A stretch of DNA of 64,000 nt, taken from positions 2,232,001 to 2,296,000 of the forward strand of contig NZ_CP151762.1 in assembly GCF_038443675.1 (NCBI RefSeq). Direction: 5' to 3'. Positions 43,545 through 54,203 of the stretch are shown here, one piece after another. The stretch's first letter is position 1; every line of letters begins with the position of its first letter. The stretch is from Yoonia sp. G8-12. Its GTDB lineage: Bacteria; Pseudomonadota; Alphaproteobacteria; Rhodobacterales; Rhodobacteraceae. Made by a program: the position numbers and the translations under genes. The notes under the pieces were generated by a model, which did not search any database, had not been told where the DNA came from, and was given only the letters and a program-made list of their open reading frames with translations.

Positions 43545-43627
43545 TGAATTGATTTCACGACGGGATAGGCCAAGGCATCTACGATAAAAAATACATTGTT
43601 TGCACATTATCGTTCGTTTAAAACGAA
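43545..43627. promoter_or_regulatory. LysR-type palindromes between dabB and the LysR gene
   Basis: GTGAA-N5-TTCAC lies at about 43546-43560, and TTCGTTT-A-AAACGAA at 43613-43627. Both are dyads in the divergent promoter, the expected place for LysR binding. Confidence 0.5.
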
Positions 43628-43640
43628 TGATATGGCCGAT

Positions 43641-44507
43641 ATGAACTACAATCACCTGCGTTATTTCTGGGCCGTGGCCCATGAGGGCAACCTGACGCGC
43701 ACCGCCGAGAAGTTGAACCTGTCCCAATCCGCGCTATCGGTGCAGATCCGGAAACTGGAGGAGCGTTTGGGGCATGCGCTCTTTGAACGGCGGGGGCGTC
43801 AACTGCATCTGACCGAGGCGGGACGGATCACACTGGATTACGCAGATACGATTTTTGATGCGGGCAAAGATCTTTTGGGCACGTTGAGCCAACAAGGGCG
43901 ACCGCGTCAGGTGTTGCGGGTCGGCGCTCTGGCCACACTGTCACGCAATTTCCAGATTGAATTCCTGCGCCCTGTGCTGGGCCTTGCGGATGTCGAATTG
44001 GTGTTACGTTCGGGTACTTTGGTGGAGCTGCTGCAAGGCCTTGAAACGCTGAACCTCGACGTGGTGCTGACCAATCGCGCACCGGCCCATGACGCGATGT
44101 CGAAATTCACCTCACAGCCGATTTCGGACCAAGCGGTCAGCTTGATCGGCACGCCACAACGGCTTGCCGGTGATCTGCCCCTTGCCACGCTCTTGCGCGA
44201 AAACCCCATGATCGTCCCGACAGAAGACAGCCCTGTGCGCGCAGGATTTGACCGTCTTTGTGCGCGCGCGAATATCAGCCCGACCCTTGCCGCCGAAGTG
44301 GATGATATGGCGCTGATGCGCCTTCTGGCGCGCGAAGATATCGGATTGGCGGTGCTGCCTCCCATTGCCGTGCAAAATGAGTTGCGCACAGGCATGTTGG
44401 TTGAATCACACCACCAGATGGGCCTGACCGAGAGTTTTCATGCGGTCACAATCGCGCGGAAATTTCCCAATCCGTTGCTAGACGATCTATTGGATGGCGA
44501 TCACTAG
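43641..44507 (+). CDS. LysR-family regulator next to the DAB pump
   Basis: 288 residues. HTH MNYNHLRYFWAVAHEGNLTR and LNLSQSALSVQIRKLEERLG, resembling the NhaR branch of LysR. The effector domain is full length. ATG at 43641 matches the family start; 43632 is also possible. Divergent from dabB, so probably its regulator, sensing carbon supply or pH. It ends in a 4-base overlap with oxyR on the other strand. Confidence 0.85.
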   Translation: MNYNHLRYFWAVAHEGNLTRTAEKLNLSQSALSVQIRKLEERLGHALFERRGRQLHLTEAGRITLDYADTIFDAGKDLLGTLSQQGRPRQVLRVGALATLSRNFQIEFLRPVLGLADVELVLRSGTLVELLQGLETLNLDVVLTNRAPAHDAMSKFTSQPISDQAVSLIGTPQRLAGDLPLATLLRENPMIVPTEDSPVRAGFDRLCARANISPTLAAEVDDMALMRLLAREDIGLAVLPPIAVQNELRTGMLVESHHQMGLTESFHAVTIARKFPNPLLDDLLDGDH

Positions 44508-45403
44508 CGCGCGAGATCACGCCCGACCTGCTGCACCACATCAGCAATCTGGCGCAATTGATGCGCCAGCGGATTTGTCTTGCGCCAGATCATCCCGACA
44601 GTCCGTTTCGGCTGTGGTTCTGCAAACCTGCTGATACAAACCGGCGCCGAGCGGGTTTCGACCGGTACGGCCATTTCCGGGATCAGTGTTACACCAATCC
44701 CCGCCCCAACCATTTGCACCAGCGTGGACAGCGAACTGCCGTCCAGCCCTTCGCGGGCCGCCGCACTTTGCAAGTTGCAAAACGACAGCGCCTGATCGCG
44801 AAAACAATGGCCTTCTTCTAGCATTAACAGACGCATCTGGCGCAGGTCCTCAGGGCTGGGCACGGGTCGGTCCACATCTTTGACCGGTCGCACCAGCATC
44901 AGGCTTTCGTCAAACAACGGAACTTCTTCAAACCCCGGCTCTGACACAGGTAATGCGACAATCGCCGTATCAATCTGCCCGTTGGTCAACTCTTCGATCA
45001 ATCGCGGCGTAACGGTTTCGCGGATATGCACGTCCAGTTCGGCGTGGGCGCGCGCCAGATGCGCAATAAGGCCCGGCAGTAAATAAGGTGCAATCGTGGG
45101 GATCACCCCTATGCGCAAACGGCCCACCAACCCAGCCTGCGCCGCGCGCGCCATGTCGCCCAACTCATCAACCGCGCGCAGAATATCGCGCACACGCAGC
45201 GCCCAATCTTCGCCAAAGGCAGTCAGCCGTACCTGCCGGGGTCCACGTTCAAAAAGGGACGTGCCAAGGCTTGTTTCCAACTCCTTGATCTGCACAGACA
45301 ACGCAGGCTGGGAAATAGCGCAAGCATCTGCAGCACGGCCAAAATGTCCATGGCGTGACAGCGCCTCGAAATAGCGCAACTGTTTGAGTGTGAGGTTATT
45401 CAT
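44504..45403 (-). CDS. oxyR: OxyR-type hydrogen-peroxide sensor
   Basis: 299 residues. LysR HTH (LRYFEALSRHGHFGRAADAC, AISQPALSVQIKELE) and a regulatory domain with the OxyR redox pair in LEEGHCFRDQALSFC (Cys about 200 and 209). Divergent from katG across 134 bp. Oxidation to a disulfide activates peroxide-defence genes. The many conserved OxyR positions and the katG neighbour make the call firm. Confidence 0.92.
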   Translation of the reverse strand: MNNLTLKQLRYFEALSRHGHFGRAADACAISQPALSVQIKELETSLGTSLFERGPRQVRLTAFGEDWALRVRDILRAVDELGDMARAAQAGLVGRLRIGVIPTIAPYLLPGLIAHLARAHAELDVHIRETVTPRLIEELTNGQIDTAIVALPVSEPGFEEVPLFDESLMLVRPVKDVDRPVPSPEDLRQMRLLMLEEGHCFRDQALSFCNLQSAAAREGLDGSSLSTLVQMVGAGIGVTLIPEMAVPVETRSAPVCISRFAEPQPKRTVGMIWRKTNPLAHQLRQIADVVQQVGRDLAR

Positions 45404-45416
45404 AACCTGAAGTTAT
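45402..45416. promoter_or_regulatory. Dyad ATAAC-N5-GTTAT in the oxyR-katG promoter
   Basis: A T-N11-A type palindrome overlapping the oxyR start codon, fit for an autoregulatory OxyR site. The rest of the 134-bp region is AT-rich. Confidence 0.45.
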
Positions 45417-45537
45417 GAGAGCAATCAAAAATTGCAACTTAAAATAATTCTAAGTAAGTGATATCCATCAATGGATCGCCGCCGAATTTCTGCTTTCTTT
45501 TCGGCAGCACACCGCAACCAACATCGGAGAAGAGACA

Positions 45538-47751
45538 ATGGACGGTAACAACGCCGGAAAATGCCCCGTTATGCACGGGACCGCTATTCAGAGCACCAAC
45601 AGTGTGCGAGGGAACAAGGACTGGTGGCCAAACCAGTTGAATCTGAAAATCCTGCACCAGAACGCCCCTGCCTCAAATCCGATGGGCGCAGATTTCAACT
45701 ATGCCGAAGAGTTCCAAAAGCTCGACCTACAGGCGCTCAAGAAAGACTTGCACGCGTTGATGACCGACAGTCAGGATTGGTGGCCAGCAGACTATGGCCA
45801 CTACGGCGGTCTGTTCATCCGTTTGGCATGGCACGCCGCAGGCACCTATCGCACGGCCGACGGTCGCGGCGGTGCGGGTGGCGGCCAACAGCGTTTCGCG
45901 CCACTCAATAGCTGGCCCGACAACGGCAACTTGGACAAAGCCCGCCGCCTGCTTTGGCCAATCAAGCAGAAATACGGCAACCAGATTTCCTGGGCTGACC
46001 TCTTTGTGCTTTGCGGCAACGTCGCGATGGAATCGATGGGTTTGAAGATGTTCGGCTTTGCCGGTGGCCGCGCCGACACGTGGGAGCCAGAGGAAGACGT
46101 CTATTGGGGCCGCGAAGATGAATGGCTCGCCACCAGCGACCACGAGCTGGCCCGCTATTCCAACGACCGTGATCTGGAGAACCCGCTTGCCGCTGTGCAG
46201 ATGGGCCTGATCTACGTCAACCCCGAAGGTCCTGACGGCAACCCAGATCCGCTCGGCTCGGCCCGCGATATCCGCGAAACTTTCGCGCGCATGGCGATGA
46301 ACGATTATGAAACCGTCGCCCTGACCGCAGGTGGCCACACCTTCGGCAAGACCCACGGCGCAGGCCCGGTTGAGCATGTCGGCCCAGAGCCGGAAGGCGC
46401 GCCGATGGAGAACATGGGCTTTGGCTGGTTGTCGACCTACAAATCCGGCAAAGGCCGCGACACGATCACATCCGGCCTCGAAGGCGCGTGGACATCCAAC
46501 CCGACACAGTGGGATATGGGCTATTTCGACGTGCTGTTCAAATACGAATGGGAACTGACCAAGAGCCCGGCCGGTGCCAACCAGTGGACACCAAAGGACC
46601 TGCAGGAAGAGGATATGGCCCCCGATCCGGAAGACCCCTCCAAGAAGGTGCCGATCATCATGTCCACAGCGGATATGGCGATGAAGATGGACCCCGCTTA
46701 TGCGAAAATCTCAAAGCATTTCCACGAGAACCCCGAAGAGTTTGCCGATGCCTACGCGCGCGCATGGTTCAAGCTGACCCACCGCGATATGGGGCCAAAG
46801 GCGCTGTACCTTGGCAACGAAGTGCCTGCTGAAGACCTGATCTGGCAAGACCCGATCTCGGCCGTCGATCACCCACTGGTCGATGCTGCTGATATCACCG
46901 ACCTTAAGGCGAAAATCCTTGGCTCTGGCCTGTCGATGTCCGAGTTGGTCGCGACCGCTTGGGCCTCTGCATCCACCTTCCGTGGATCGGACAAGCGCGG
47001 CGGTGCCAACGGTGCCCGCATCCGTCTGGCCCCACAAAAGGACTGGGCGGCGAATGATCCGGCGCAACTGTCCAAAGTCCTCTCAACGCTGGAAGGCATT
47101 CAGAGCGACTTTAACGGTGCAGCAACAGGCGGCAAAAAAGTGTCTCTGGCCGATCTGATCGTACTGGGTGGTTGTGCGGCTGTCGAACAGGCAGCCAAGA
47201 ACGGCGGTCACGACATCGCTGTGCCATTCACGCCGGGCCGGATGGACGCGACCGAGGAACAGACAGACGCCGAAAGCTTTGAGCCGCTTGAGCCAGAAGC
47301 AGACGGTTTCCGCAACTTCCTCAAGGGCGACTACACTGTGCCCGCCGAGGCGATGTTGGTGGACCGCGCGCAATTGCTGACACTCTCGGCGCCTGAAATG
47401 ACGGTGCTGGTGGGTGGTCTGCGTGTGTTGGGTGCCAACACTGGCGGGTCCAAGCACGGCGTGTTCACAGACAAGACCGACGCGCTGACCAACGACTTCT
47501 TTGTCAACATCACCGACATGGGGACCGCATGGCAAAAGGGCAGCGATGAGGGCACGTTCGAGGGCCGCGACCGCGCTACGGGCGACGTCAAATGGACCGG
47601 CACAAATGTCGATCTGGTGTTCGGCTCCAACTCGCAATTGCGCGCCCTGTCAGAGCTTTACGCCCAAAGCGACGCCGCTGCGAAGTTTGCAAAAGACTTT
47701 GTTGCCGCATGGTCCAAGGTCATGGACCTTGACCGTTTCGACGTGAAGTAA
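45538..47751 (+). CDS. katG: Catalase-peroxidase
   Basis: 737 residues, duplicated peroxidase domains. Distal site RLAWHAAGTYRTADGRGG (catalytic Arg-Trp-His), the adduct Tyr and Met of LIYVNPEGPDG and the proximal His in ALTAGGHTFGKTHGAGP. It destroys peroxide and acts as a peroxidase. Divergent from oxyR and presumably its target. GAGAAGAGA precedes the ATG. Followed by a 10-bp perfect hairpin. Confidence 0.97.
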   Translation: MDGNNAGKCPVMHGTAIQSTNSVRGNKDWWPNQLNLKILHQNAPASNPMGADFNYAEEFQKLDLQALKKDLHALMTDSQDWWPADYGHYGGLFIRLAWHAAGTYRTADGRGGAGGGQQRFAPLNSWPDNGNLDKARRLLWPIKQKYGNQISWADLFVLCGNVAMESMGLKMFGFAGGRADTWEPEEDVYWGREDEWLATSDHELARYSNDRDLENPLAAVQMGLIYVNPEGPDGNPDPLGSARDIRETFARMAMNDYETVALTAGGHTFGKTHGAGPVEHVGPEPEGAPMENMGFGWLSTYKSGKGRDTITSGLEGAWTSNPTQWDMGYFDVLFKYEWELTKSPAGANQWTPKDLQEEDMAPDPEDPSKKVPIIMSTADMAMKMDPAYAKISKHFHENPEEFADAYARAWFKLTHRDMGPKALYLGNEVPAEDLIWQDPISAVDHPLVDAADITDLKAKILGSGLSMSELVATAWASASTFRGSDKRGGANGARIRLAPQKDWAANDPAQLSKVLSTLEGIQSDFNGAATGGKKVSLADLIVLGGCAAVEQAAKNGGHDIAVPFTPGRMDATEEQTDAESFEPLEPEADGFRNFLKGDYTVPAEAMLVDRAQLLTLSAPEMTVLVGGLRVLGANTGGSKHGVFTDKTDALTNDFFVNITDMGTAWQKGSDEGTFEGRDRATGDVKWTGTNVDLVFGSNSQLRALSELYAQSDAAAKFAKDFVAAWSKVMDLDRFDVK

Positions 47752-47760
47752 AAAAGCAAG

Positions 47761-47787
47761 GGGCGCGGCCTTTCATCGGCCGCGCCC
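47761..47787 (+). terminator. Hairpin after katG
   Basis: GGGCGCGGCC (47761-47770) pairs perfectly with GGCCGCGCCC (47778-47787). Only a short CACCATTT follows. Confidence 0.6.
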
Positions 47788-47826
47788 ACCATTTATGGCA
47801 GACTGAACCCTAGGATAAGTCGCCAC

Positions 47827-48873
47827 ATGCATACACCCACATTGATTATCGGCGGCGGACTCTCAGGTCTGTCACTGGCCTACGCGCTGGAACGCGCAGG
47901 TCATGCCTATACGCTGGTTGAGGCGCGCAACCGTTTGGGCGGACGGATCAAATCCTTGGCGGTTGATCGCGCAAAGTTCGATCTTGGTCCGTCTTGGGTC
48001 TGGCCCGGTCAGACCCGTATGGCCGAGCTTGCCAGCGCCCTTGATCTGCATCTCTTTGACCAATGGTCTGCGGGCGAACAACTCTTTGAACAAGCCAGTG
48101 GCGAGGTGGTCCGGGGGCAAGGCTTTATGTCGATGGCGGGCAGCCTGCGGATCGCTGGCGGGACGAGTGCGTTGACTGACGCCCTCGCCGCGCATCTGGA
48201 CCCTGAAAATGTCATGCGGGATTGCACCGTGTCCTCTATCGACGACCGCCCCGCCGCACACCTAAACGATGGACGTACCGTCACTGCGGACCGTATCGTG
48301 CTTTGTATTCCCCCGCGCCTTGCAGCGCTGATAGAATTTGCACCTGCCCTGCCCGATAACGTGCTAGCTGCGTTAAGCGCCATTCCCACATGGATGGGCG
48401 CGCATGCAAAGTTTGTAGCCGTTTATCCCACCCCCTTCTGGCGCAAGGACGGCCTGTCCGGCGACGCCAGCAGCAGGCGCGGACCCTTGGCCGAGATCCA
48501 TGACGCGAGTCCTGAGGACGGCAGCTTTGGTGCATTGTTCGGGTTCGTCGGCCTGCCCGCCGCAGTCCGCGCGCAGGCAGGTGATGCCGTGCAAACCGCA
48601 GCACTTGCCCAGCTTGAAAACCTCTTTGGCCCGCATGCAGGCAAACCGATCAGGACGACGTTGATGGACTGGTCACAAGCACCGTTCACCGCCGCACCAG
48701 CGGACGCAACGCCACCGCCGGGCCATCCGCCTTACATGATGCCGGCACTGCTCCGCCACGTCTGGGATGACAGGTTAATTTTCGCGATCACCGAAATGGC
48801 CCCCGACAACGGCGGCTTGATCGAAGGGGCGCTGGCCGCCGCCGAAGCAGCGGCCGCGCGTTTCATAGGCTAG
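47827..48873 (+). CDS. Flavin monoamine oxidase-like protein
   Basis: 348 residues. FAD-binding IIGGGLSGLSLAYALERAGH, then EARNRLGGRIKSLAVD and GPSWVWPGQTRMAELA, the amine-oxidase signature. The C-terminal flavin motif is shortened (ITEMAPDNGGLIEGALAAAE). It is smaller than classical monoamine oxidases. The substrate is unknown, and it stands alone. Its stop abuts the corrected stop of the convergent RND gene. Confidence 0.8.
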   Translation: MHTPTLIIGGGLSGLSLAYALERAGHAYTLVEARNRLGGRIKSLAVDRAKFDLGPSWVWPGQTRMAELASALDLHLFDQWSAGEQLFEQASGEVVRGQGFMSMAGSLRIAGGTSALTDALAAHLDPENVMRDCTVSSIDDRPAAHLNDGRTVTADRIVLCIPPRLAALIEFAPALPDNVLAALSAIPTWMGAHAKFVAVYPTPFWRKDGLSGDASSRRGPLAEIHDASPEDGSFGALFGFVGLPAAVRAQAGDAVQTAALAQLENLFGPHAGKPIRTTLMDWSQAPFTAAPADATPPPGHPPYMMPALLRHVWDDRLIFAITEMAPDNGGLIEGALAAAEAAAARFIG

Positions 48874-51800
48874 TCACTCGGCAGGGACCGTAGCGGGGTC
48901 GCTGGTTTCGAACCGCTTGGCGCGACGTTCACCCAGCATCAACATCGCAGGGGTCAAGAGCAGCGTCAGGATCGTCGCAAAGACCAACCCCCTGCAATCG
49001 CGCTCGACAACTCGGTCCACCACTGTGTGGACGGCGCGCCATAGACGATTTCACGGGTGAAAAAGTTGATGTTCAAACCGATCACCATTGGCATCAAACC
49101 CAAGGCCGTCGTTACCGAGGTCAGAACGACAGGGCGCAAACGCTGCGCCCCGGTGCGCAGGGCAGCCTCAAGCGATGAGAACCCTTGTTCTTTCATCTCA
49201 TTAAACGTGTCGATCAGAACGATATTGTTGTTCACCACGATCCCCGCCAACGCGATCACACCGATCCCGCCCATGACAACACCAAAGGGGCGACCGGTGA
49301 TCATCAGCCCCAGCAGCACACCGGCAACCGAGAACACAATCGCAGACATCACAATTCCTGCCTGCCAGAAGCTGTTGAACTGTGTTAGCAAGATCACGAA
49401 CATCAAACCAATCGCCGACAAGAAAGCCCCGATCAGGAAGGTCATCGATTCCGCCTGCTCTTCGGCTTCGCCACCGAACTCGACACGAACGCTGGATGGC
49501 AAATCGAGGGTCTCAATCGCCGCTTGCAGGGCTACTGTCTGGTCATTGGCCAACTGGCCTGCGGCGACATCCGCCGAGATCGTAATCACCCGCTCTTGGT
49601 CAATCCGCGTGATCACGCCGCTACGAGGTGCAGGGTTAAACGACACGAAATTCGAGATTGGCACGAGGCCAGCACTTGTCGGGACGCGCAGCGCTTCAAG
49701 CTCGGCCAATGTGCGGTCGCCCGCAGGGAAGCGCACGACGATATCAACCTCACCGTCGCCATCTTCGGGGCGGTAATCCGCCACCGTGATGCCGCGCGTC
49801 AATAGCTGCACCGCTTGGCCTAACAGGGCGACGTTCGCGCCACTGCGCGCAGCCTCGGAACGGTCCACTGTTATTTGCCATTCGACGCCCGGGCTTGGGC
49901 GGCTGTCGACCACGTCGATAAAGCCGCCCATACGGGCCATCTCGTCTACAATAATGCCGACAGCAGTCTCTTGGTCAGCTTGCGAATTTCCGATGACCTC
50001 CAGGTTGATCGGCTTGCCGCCACCGGGCCCCCCGCTCGAGGTTTGAACCTGCACATCAATGCCGGGAATCTGGGCCATGTCGGCGCGGATATCTTCGGCG
50101 ATCTGTGTCACCGGACGTCGCGTGTCCCACTCGGCCAACTCCAGCTGCAGGGTGCCAATCGTGTCGCCGCCATCATTGGCCCCGCCAGAACGGGAATAGA
50201 TACTGGCAATCTCATCATATCCAGCAAGTCGCGCCTCAACCTGACGCACCAAGGCATCCTGCTCATAAACCGAGAAGTTGTCTTTGGCGCGCACTTCGAC
50301 CTGCGCATAATCCGGCTCGACCTCGGGGAAGAAAGTCAGGCCGTTGCCAAAGCTGCCATAAGCTATGAAGGACGCGACCAGCGCGATCATTGCGAAACTC
50401 AGCGTCGTCCACGGCCGCAGGATCGACCATTCCAACACACGCACATAGCCGCCCATAAACCCGGTCATCTTGCGCGGATCACCCTGTTCAGCGGCATAGA
50501 GCTGGGCCTTGGCCTTGGCTGATTGCGATTGGCGCTTGCCGATCAGGCCACCCATGACAGGGATAAAGATCAGCGCCATGAACAGCGATGCCGTGAGCGT
50601 AAAGATCACCGTAATCGGCAAAAACTTCATGAATTCGCCCACCGTGCCCGACCAGAACAGCAGCGGAAAAAACACGCATAGCGTGGTCGCGGTGGATGCG
50701 ATGATGGGCCATGCCATCCGTTTTGCGGCACGGGCGTAGGCCTCTTTGGGGGACTTGCCTTCGTGCAGGTATCGGTCGGCCAATTCAACCGTCACAATGG
50801 CCCCGTCAACCAGCATGCCCACCACAAGGATTAGCGAAAAGAGCACCACGATGTTCATCGTGAAGCCCATAAAATAAAGCCCCGCGACCCCCGTCAGAAA
50901 CGCCCCCGGAATAGCAAGCCCTACCAGCAGCGAGGACCGCAGCCCCAGCGCGTAAACCACCACGATCATCACCAGAATGATCGCCGCAATCACGTTCGCC
51001 TCAAGGTCTGACAGCATCGTTTTGACGGTTTCGCTTTCATCCAGTGTATACCGCACCTGCACATTGTCAGGCCACTCTGCCTGCGACGCTTCGACCACGC
51101 TGCGCACCTCAGCCACCGTTTCGATGATGTTCGCGCCGACCCGCTTTTTGATCTCAAGCGCCAAAGCAGGCTGGCTATCAATCCGTGCAAACCCTGTCGG
51201 GTCCTCAAAGGTACGGCGGATCGTTGCGACATCGGCGAATGTCACAACAGTCTGGCCACGTACGAGGATCGGCAGCTCCATCACGTCTTCAAGGTTCTCG
51301 ATCAACCCCGGCACTTTGAGCACAAGGCGACCGGCCTCACTCTCGATCGCACCTGCGGCAATCAACTGATTGTTGTTAGTGATCGAGCTGATCAATTCGT
51401 TGAACGAAATATTATAAGTCTCGAACACCGTCGGATCGATAAGCACTTCCATCAGCTCAGTCCGCTTGCCCCCCACATCGACCTCAAGCACACCGCTGAG
51501 CGCCTCGATGTCGTCCTGCAGGTCTTCGGCAAGCGCGTTGAGCGTACGCTCGGGCACCGGGCCGGACAGGATCACCGTCAGGATCGGGAACAGCGCAGTG
51601 TTGATTTCGGTGACAATGACAGTGGCGTCAGAGGGCAGATCGTTCTCAACCTTGTCGGCGCCTTCACGGACTTTGTCCAAGGCTTCGGCCGCATCAAACC
51701 CTGGCTCAAAGTCAAGCTGGACAGCGCCACGGCCTTCACTGGCCGTAGCAGTCATGGATTTAAGACCAGTCAGAGAAGCGAACTCGGTCTCCAATGGCCC

Positions 51801-51995
51801 GACAAGCACATCTTCGGCGTCTTGCGGCGATATGCCGTCAACCGAGGCCGATACGAATACGATCGGGATCGGGATTTCCGGGTTACTCTCTTTCGGGATC
51901 GAGATGTAGGACAAGGATCCGACAGCCAGCAATAATGCCAGCATCAGCAAAACAACCTTGCTGCGCTTGAAAGCGGCATCAATTAATGTGTTCAT
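48874..51995 (-). CDS. RND efflux permease, with a one-base frameshift near the C-terminus
   Basis: Read as is, it is 1009 residues and ends at 48966 in a non-family tail (AGGWSLRRS). Adding one base at the run of five C (48988-48992) gives GGLVFATILTLLLTPAMLML and a stop at 48874, 1040 residues, a normal RND pump. Helix 1 (VVLLMLALLLAVGSLSYI), the ALALEIKKRVGAN docking domain, and LILVVGMLVDGAIVTVELAD (proton-relay Asp) are seen. It overlaps the adaptor gene by four bases. No outer-membrane channel is adjacent. Substrate unknown. Confidence 0.9.
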
Positions 51996-53137
51996 TGCAT
52001 AATTTCCGCAGTCTGGTCAGCGGAGACAGGACGTGGGTCCACCAGATCGCCCGCGTTTACAAAGCCTTGGCCTACAGTGATGATGCTGGTGCTTTCGGGT
52101 AGTCCGGTAATCCACACGCCGTCCGTCTGGGCGCGCACGATGGCCACTGGCACGAAAGACACGGTGTTATCACCTTCGACAATCTTGATACCCAATTCAC
52201 CGTTGGTCCCCAGTGACAGGATCGCAGGCGAAATAAAGTGCCCGCGCGCCTGCCCTGTCGGCAGTGCGATCCGCGCGCTCAGACCGGCAGGCATCACGCT
52301 ATCAGGGTTGTCAACAGTCACCTCAACGCGAAACGTCCGCGTCTGTTGATCGGCGTTTGCGCCAATAAAGCTGACGACACCGGAGCGTTGTTCACCGGTA
52401 ATGAAATCCACCGTCGATGTTTGACCGGTCTGGATACGCGACAAGGCCTGTTGCGGCACCTGAATAACCACCGTCAGCGGGTCATTGTCGATCACTTCGG
52501 CCACGACGCTGCCGTTGTCCACAAATTCACCCTCGTCAAGCGTCAGATCATTCAGCCGCCCTGCAAAGGGGGCGCGAACAATGGTTTTGTCCAATTGCTC
52601 TTGCGCGGCTGTGACAGCTGCATCAGCGGCAGCTTTGGCTGCGCGTGCAGCACTGACGCGGTCTTCGGTGGCAACGCCCCGCTCCTGCAGCGCCAGTGCA
52701 TTGTTCAAATCACGTGTGGCCTGCTCTTGCTGTGTCTGTGCCTGCAAAAGCTGCGCCTCGATTGTAGACGCATCCAGCCGGCCGATTTCCTGCCCGGCAC
52801 TGACAAGATCACCGCGGGCCACAGAGACAGAGACGACCTGCCCTGATGCTTCGGCCTGCACGCCTGTGACGCGGTCAGGCGCTGACTGGCCTTCGGCGGT
52901 CAAGACAAGTTCGACATCTTGCGCCGCAGACGGCATCACCGCCACAGTAATCGCCTGCGGTTCAGTGGTCTGTGCAGGTTCATCGGCTGCACTTTGCGTT
53001 GGCAGGATGTAACCGCTTCCCATCCATCCAATCAGAAGTAACGCCAAAAACATGGCGACCCACTTGGACCGCCCAGCGCCTTTGTCACCATCAAATGTCA
53101 GTTTTCCGGCCAAATCCGGTTCAATCTCTTGTGCCAT
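51992..53137 (-). CDS. RND efflux periplasmic adaptor (membrane fusion protein)
   Basis: 381 residues. One N-terminal membrane helix (SKWVAMFLALLLIGWMGSGY) is followed by a lipoyl-like barrel (VQAEASGQVVSVSVARGDLV), a helical hairpin (QTQQEQATRDLNNALALQER) and the second half barrel (IVRAPFAGRLNDLTLDEGEFV). It connects the RND permease to an outer-membrane channel. Starts the two-gene operon. Confidence 0.92.
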   Translation of the reverse strand: MAQEIEPDLAGKLTFDGDKGAGRSKWVAMFLALLLIGWMGSGYILPTQSAADEPAQTTEPQAITVAVMPSAAQDVELVLTAEGQSAPDRVTGVQAEASGQVVSVSVARGDLVSAGQEIGRLDASTIEAQLLQAQTQQEQATRDLNNALALQERGVATEDRVSAARAAKAAADAAVTAAQEQLDKTIVRAPFAGRLNDLTLDEGEFVDNGSVVAEVIDNDPLTVVIQVPQQALSRIQTGQTSTVDFITGEQRSGVVSFIGANADQQTRTFRVEVTVDNPDSVMPAGLSARIALPTGQARGHFISPAILSLGTNGELGIKIVEGDNTVSFVPVAIVRAQTDGVWITGLPESTSIITVGQGFVNAGDLVDPRPVSADQTAEIMQ

Positions 53138-53435
53138 CAGGCATTCCTTAAAGGCTATTTTCGCACGCGCAGGGGCGCTTGACGCAGTGTTAAAGGAGCT
53201 AGATAGGCCTCTCTTGCCAAAGTTACTAGAGAAACCCGACGTCGATAACCGTCACGATAAGTTCAAGTTTTCAAAGTGGTGGCCATCCGGCCCTGCTTCA
53301 TCCGCGCGCTGCGATCCATCCACACGGCACAGATACGATGGGCAAGGCAGATGCGCAGGCAATCACACAGATTACCGTCGACTATCGCGAGGCAGCGGCT
53401 ATGTTCCGGCCCTGAGAATGAAGAAAGGTACAGAC
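53138..53435. other. Gap between the efflux operon and pxpA
   Basis: No supported gene. A 25-codon frame at 53338-53415 (MGKADAQAITQITVDYREAA) has neither ribosome site nor known product and may be a remnant. The promoters of the two divergent units must lie here. Confidence 0.4.
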
Positions 53436-54194
53436 ATGACACGCACCGTTGATCTTAATTCTGACATGGGCGAAGGCTTTGGGCATTGGCGCATGGGTGA
53501 CGATGCGGCACTGTTGGACGTTGTTTCCTCTGCCAACATCGCTTGCGGCTTTCATGCAGGCGACCCTGATGTAATGGATAAAACCATGCGCCTCGCCGTG
53601 GCCAATGGCGTAGGAATAGGGGCGCATCCGGGCTTTGCTGACCTCAAAGGGTTCGGGCGGCGCAAGCTGCCTTTGCCGCACACCGAGATTGCGAATGCCG
53701 TAGCCTATCAACTGGGAGCCGCCCAAGCCATGGCGCGACGGGCAGGCGGCAAAGTGCGCCACCTCAAACTGCATGGCGCGCTTTCCAACATGGCGTCCGT
53801 TGACCACGATTTGGCGAAAGCCTGCTATCAAGCAGCCCTCGACGTGGACCCCGACATCGTGATCATGGTGCTTGCCGCCACCGCGATGGAAGAGGTCGTG
53901 TGCGATCTGGGCTGCAACTGGGCCGGTGAGATTTTTGCCGACCGTGCGTATAACGACGACGCAACGCTGGTTGATCGCAGCCTGCCCGGTGCTGTGCTGC
54001 ATGATGCCGCCACCGCCGCACCGCGTATCCTTAAAATGCTAGACGCTGGCGCGATCATCGCCGAGAGTGGACAAAATATCCCCTGCCGGATTGATACGAT
54101 CTGCCTGCATGGCGACACGCCGGGCGCAGTGGAAATGGCACGCGGTATCCGCCGACATCTGACCGACGCCGGCATCACCATCACCCCATTGTAA
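53436..54194 (+). CDS. pxpA: 5-oxoprolinase subunit A (LamB/YcsF family)
   Basis: 252 residues: TVDLNSDMGEGFGHWRMGDD, SSANIACGFHAGDPDVMDKT, HPGFADLKGFGRR and HGDTPGAVEMARGIRRHL are hallmarks of PxpA. With PxpB and PxpC it opens 5-oxoproline to glutamate; those partners are not adjacent. The ATG at 53436 follows AGAAAGG. A cupin gene follows at once. Confidence 0.88.
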   Translation: MTRTVDLNSDMGEGFGHWRMGDDAALLDVVSSANIACGFHAGDPDVMDKTMRLAVANGVGIGAHPGFADLKGFGRRKLPLPHTEIANAVAYQLGAAQAMARRAGGKVRHLKLHGALSNMASVDHDLAKACYQAALDVDPDIVIMVLAATAMEEVVCDLGCNWAGEIFADRAYNDDATLVDRSLPGAVLHDAATAAPRILKMLDAGAIIAESGQNIPCRIDTICLHGDTPGAVEMARGIRRHLTDAGITITPL

Positions 54195-54203
54195 GGAGCC
54201 CCC

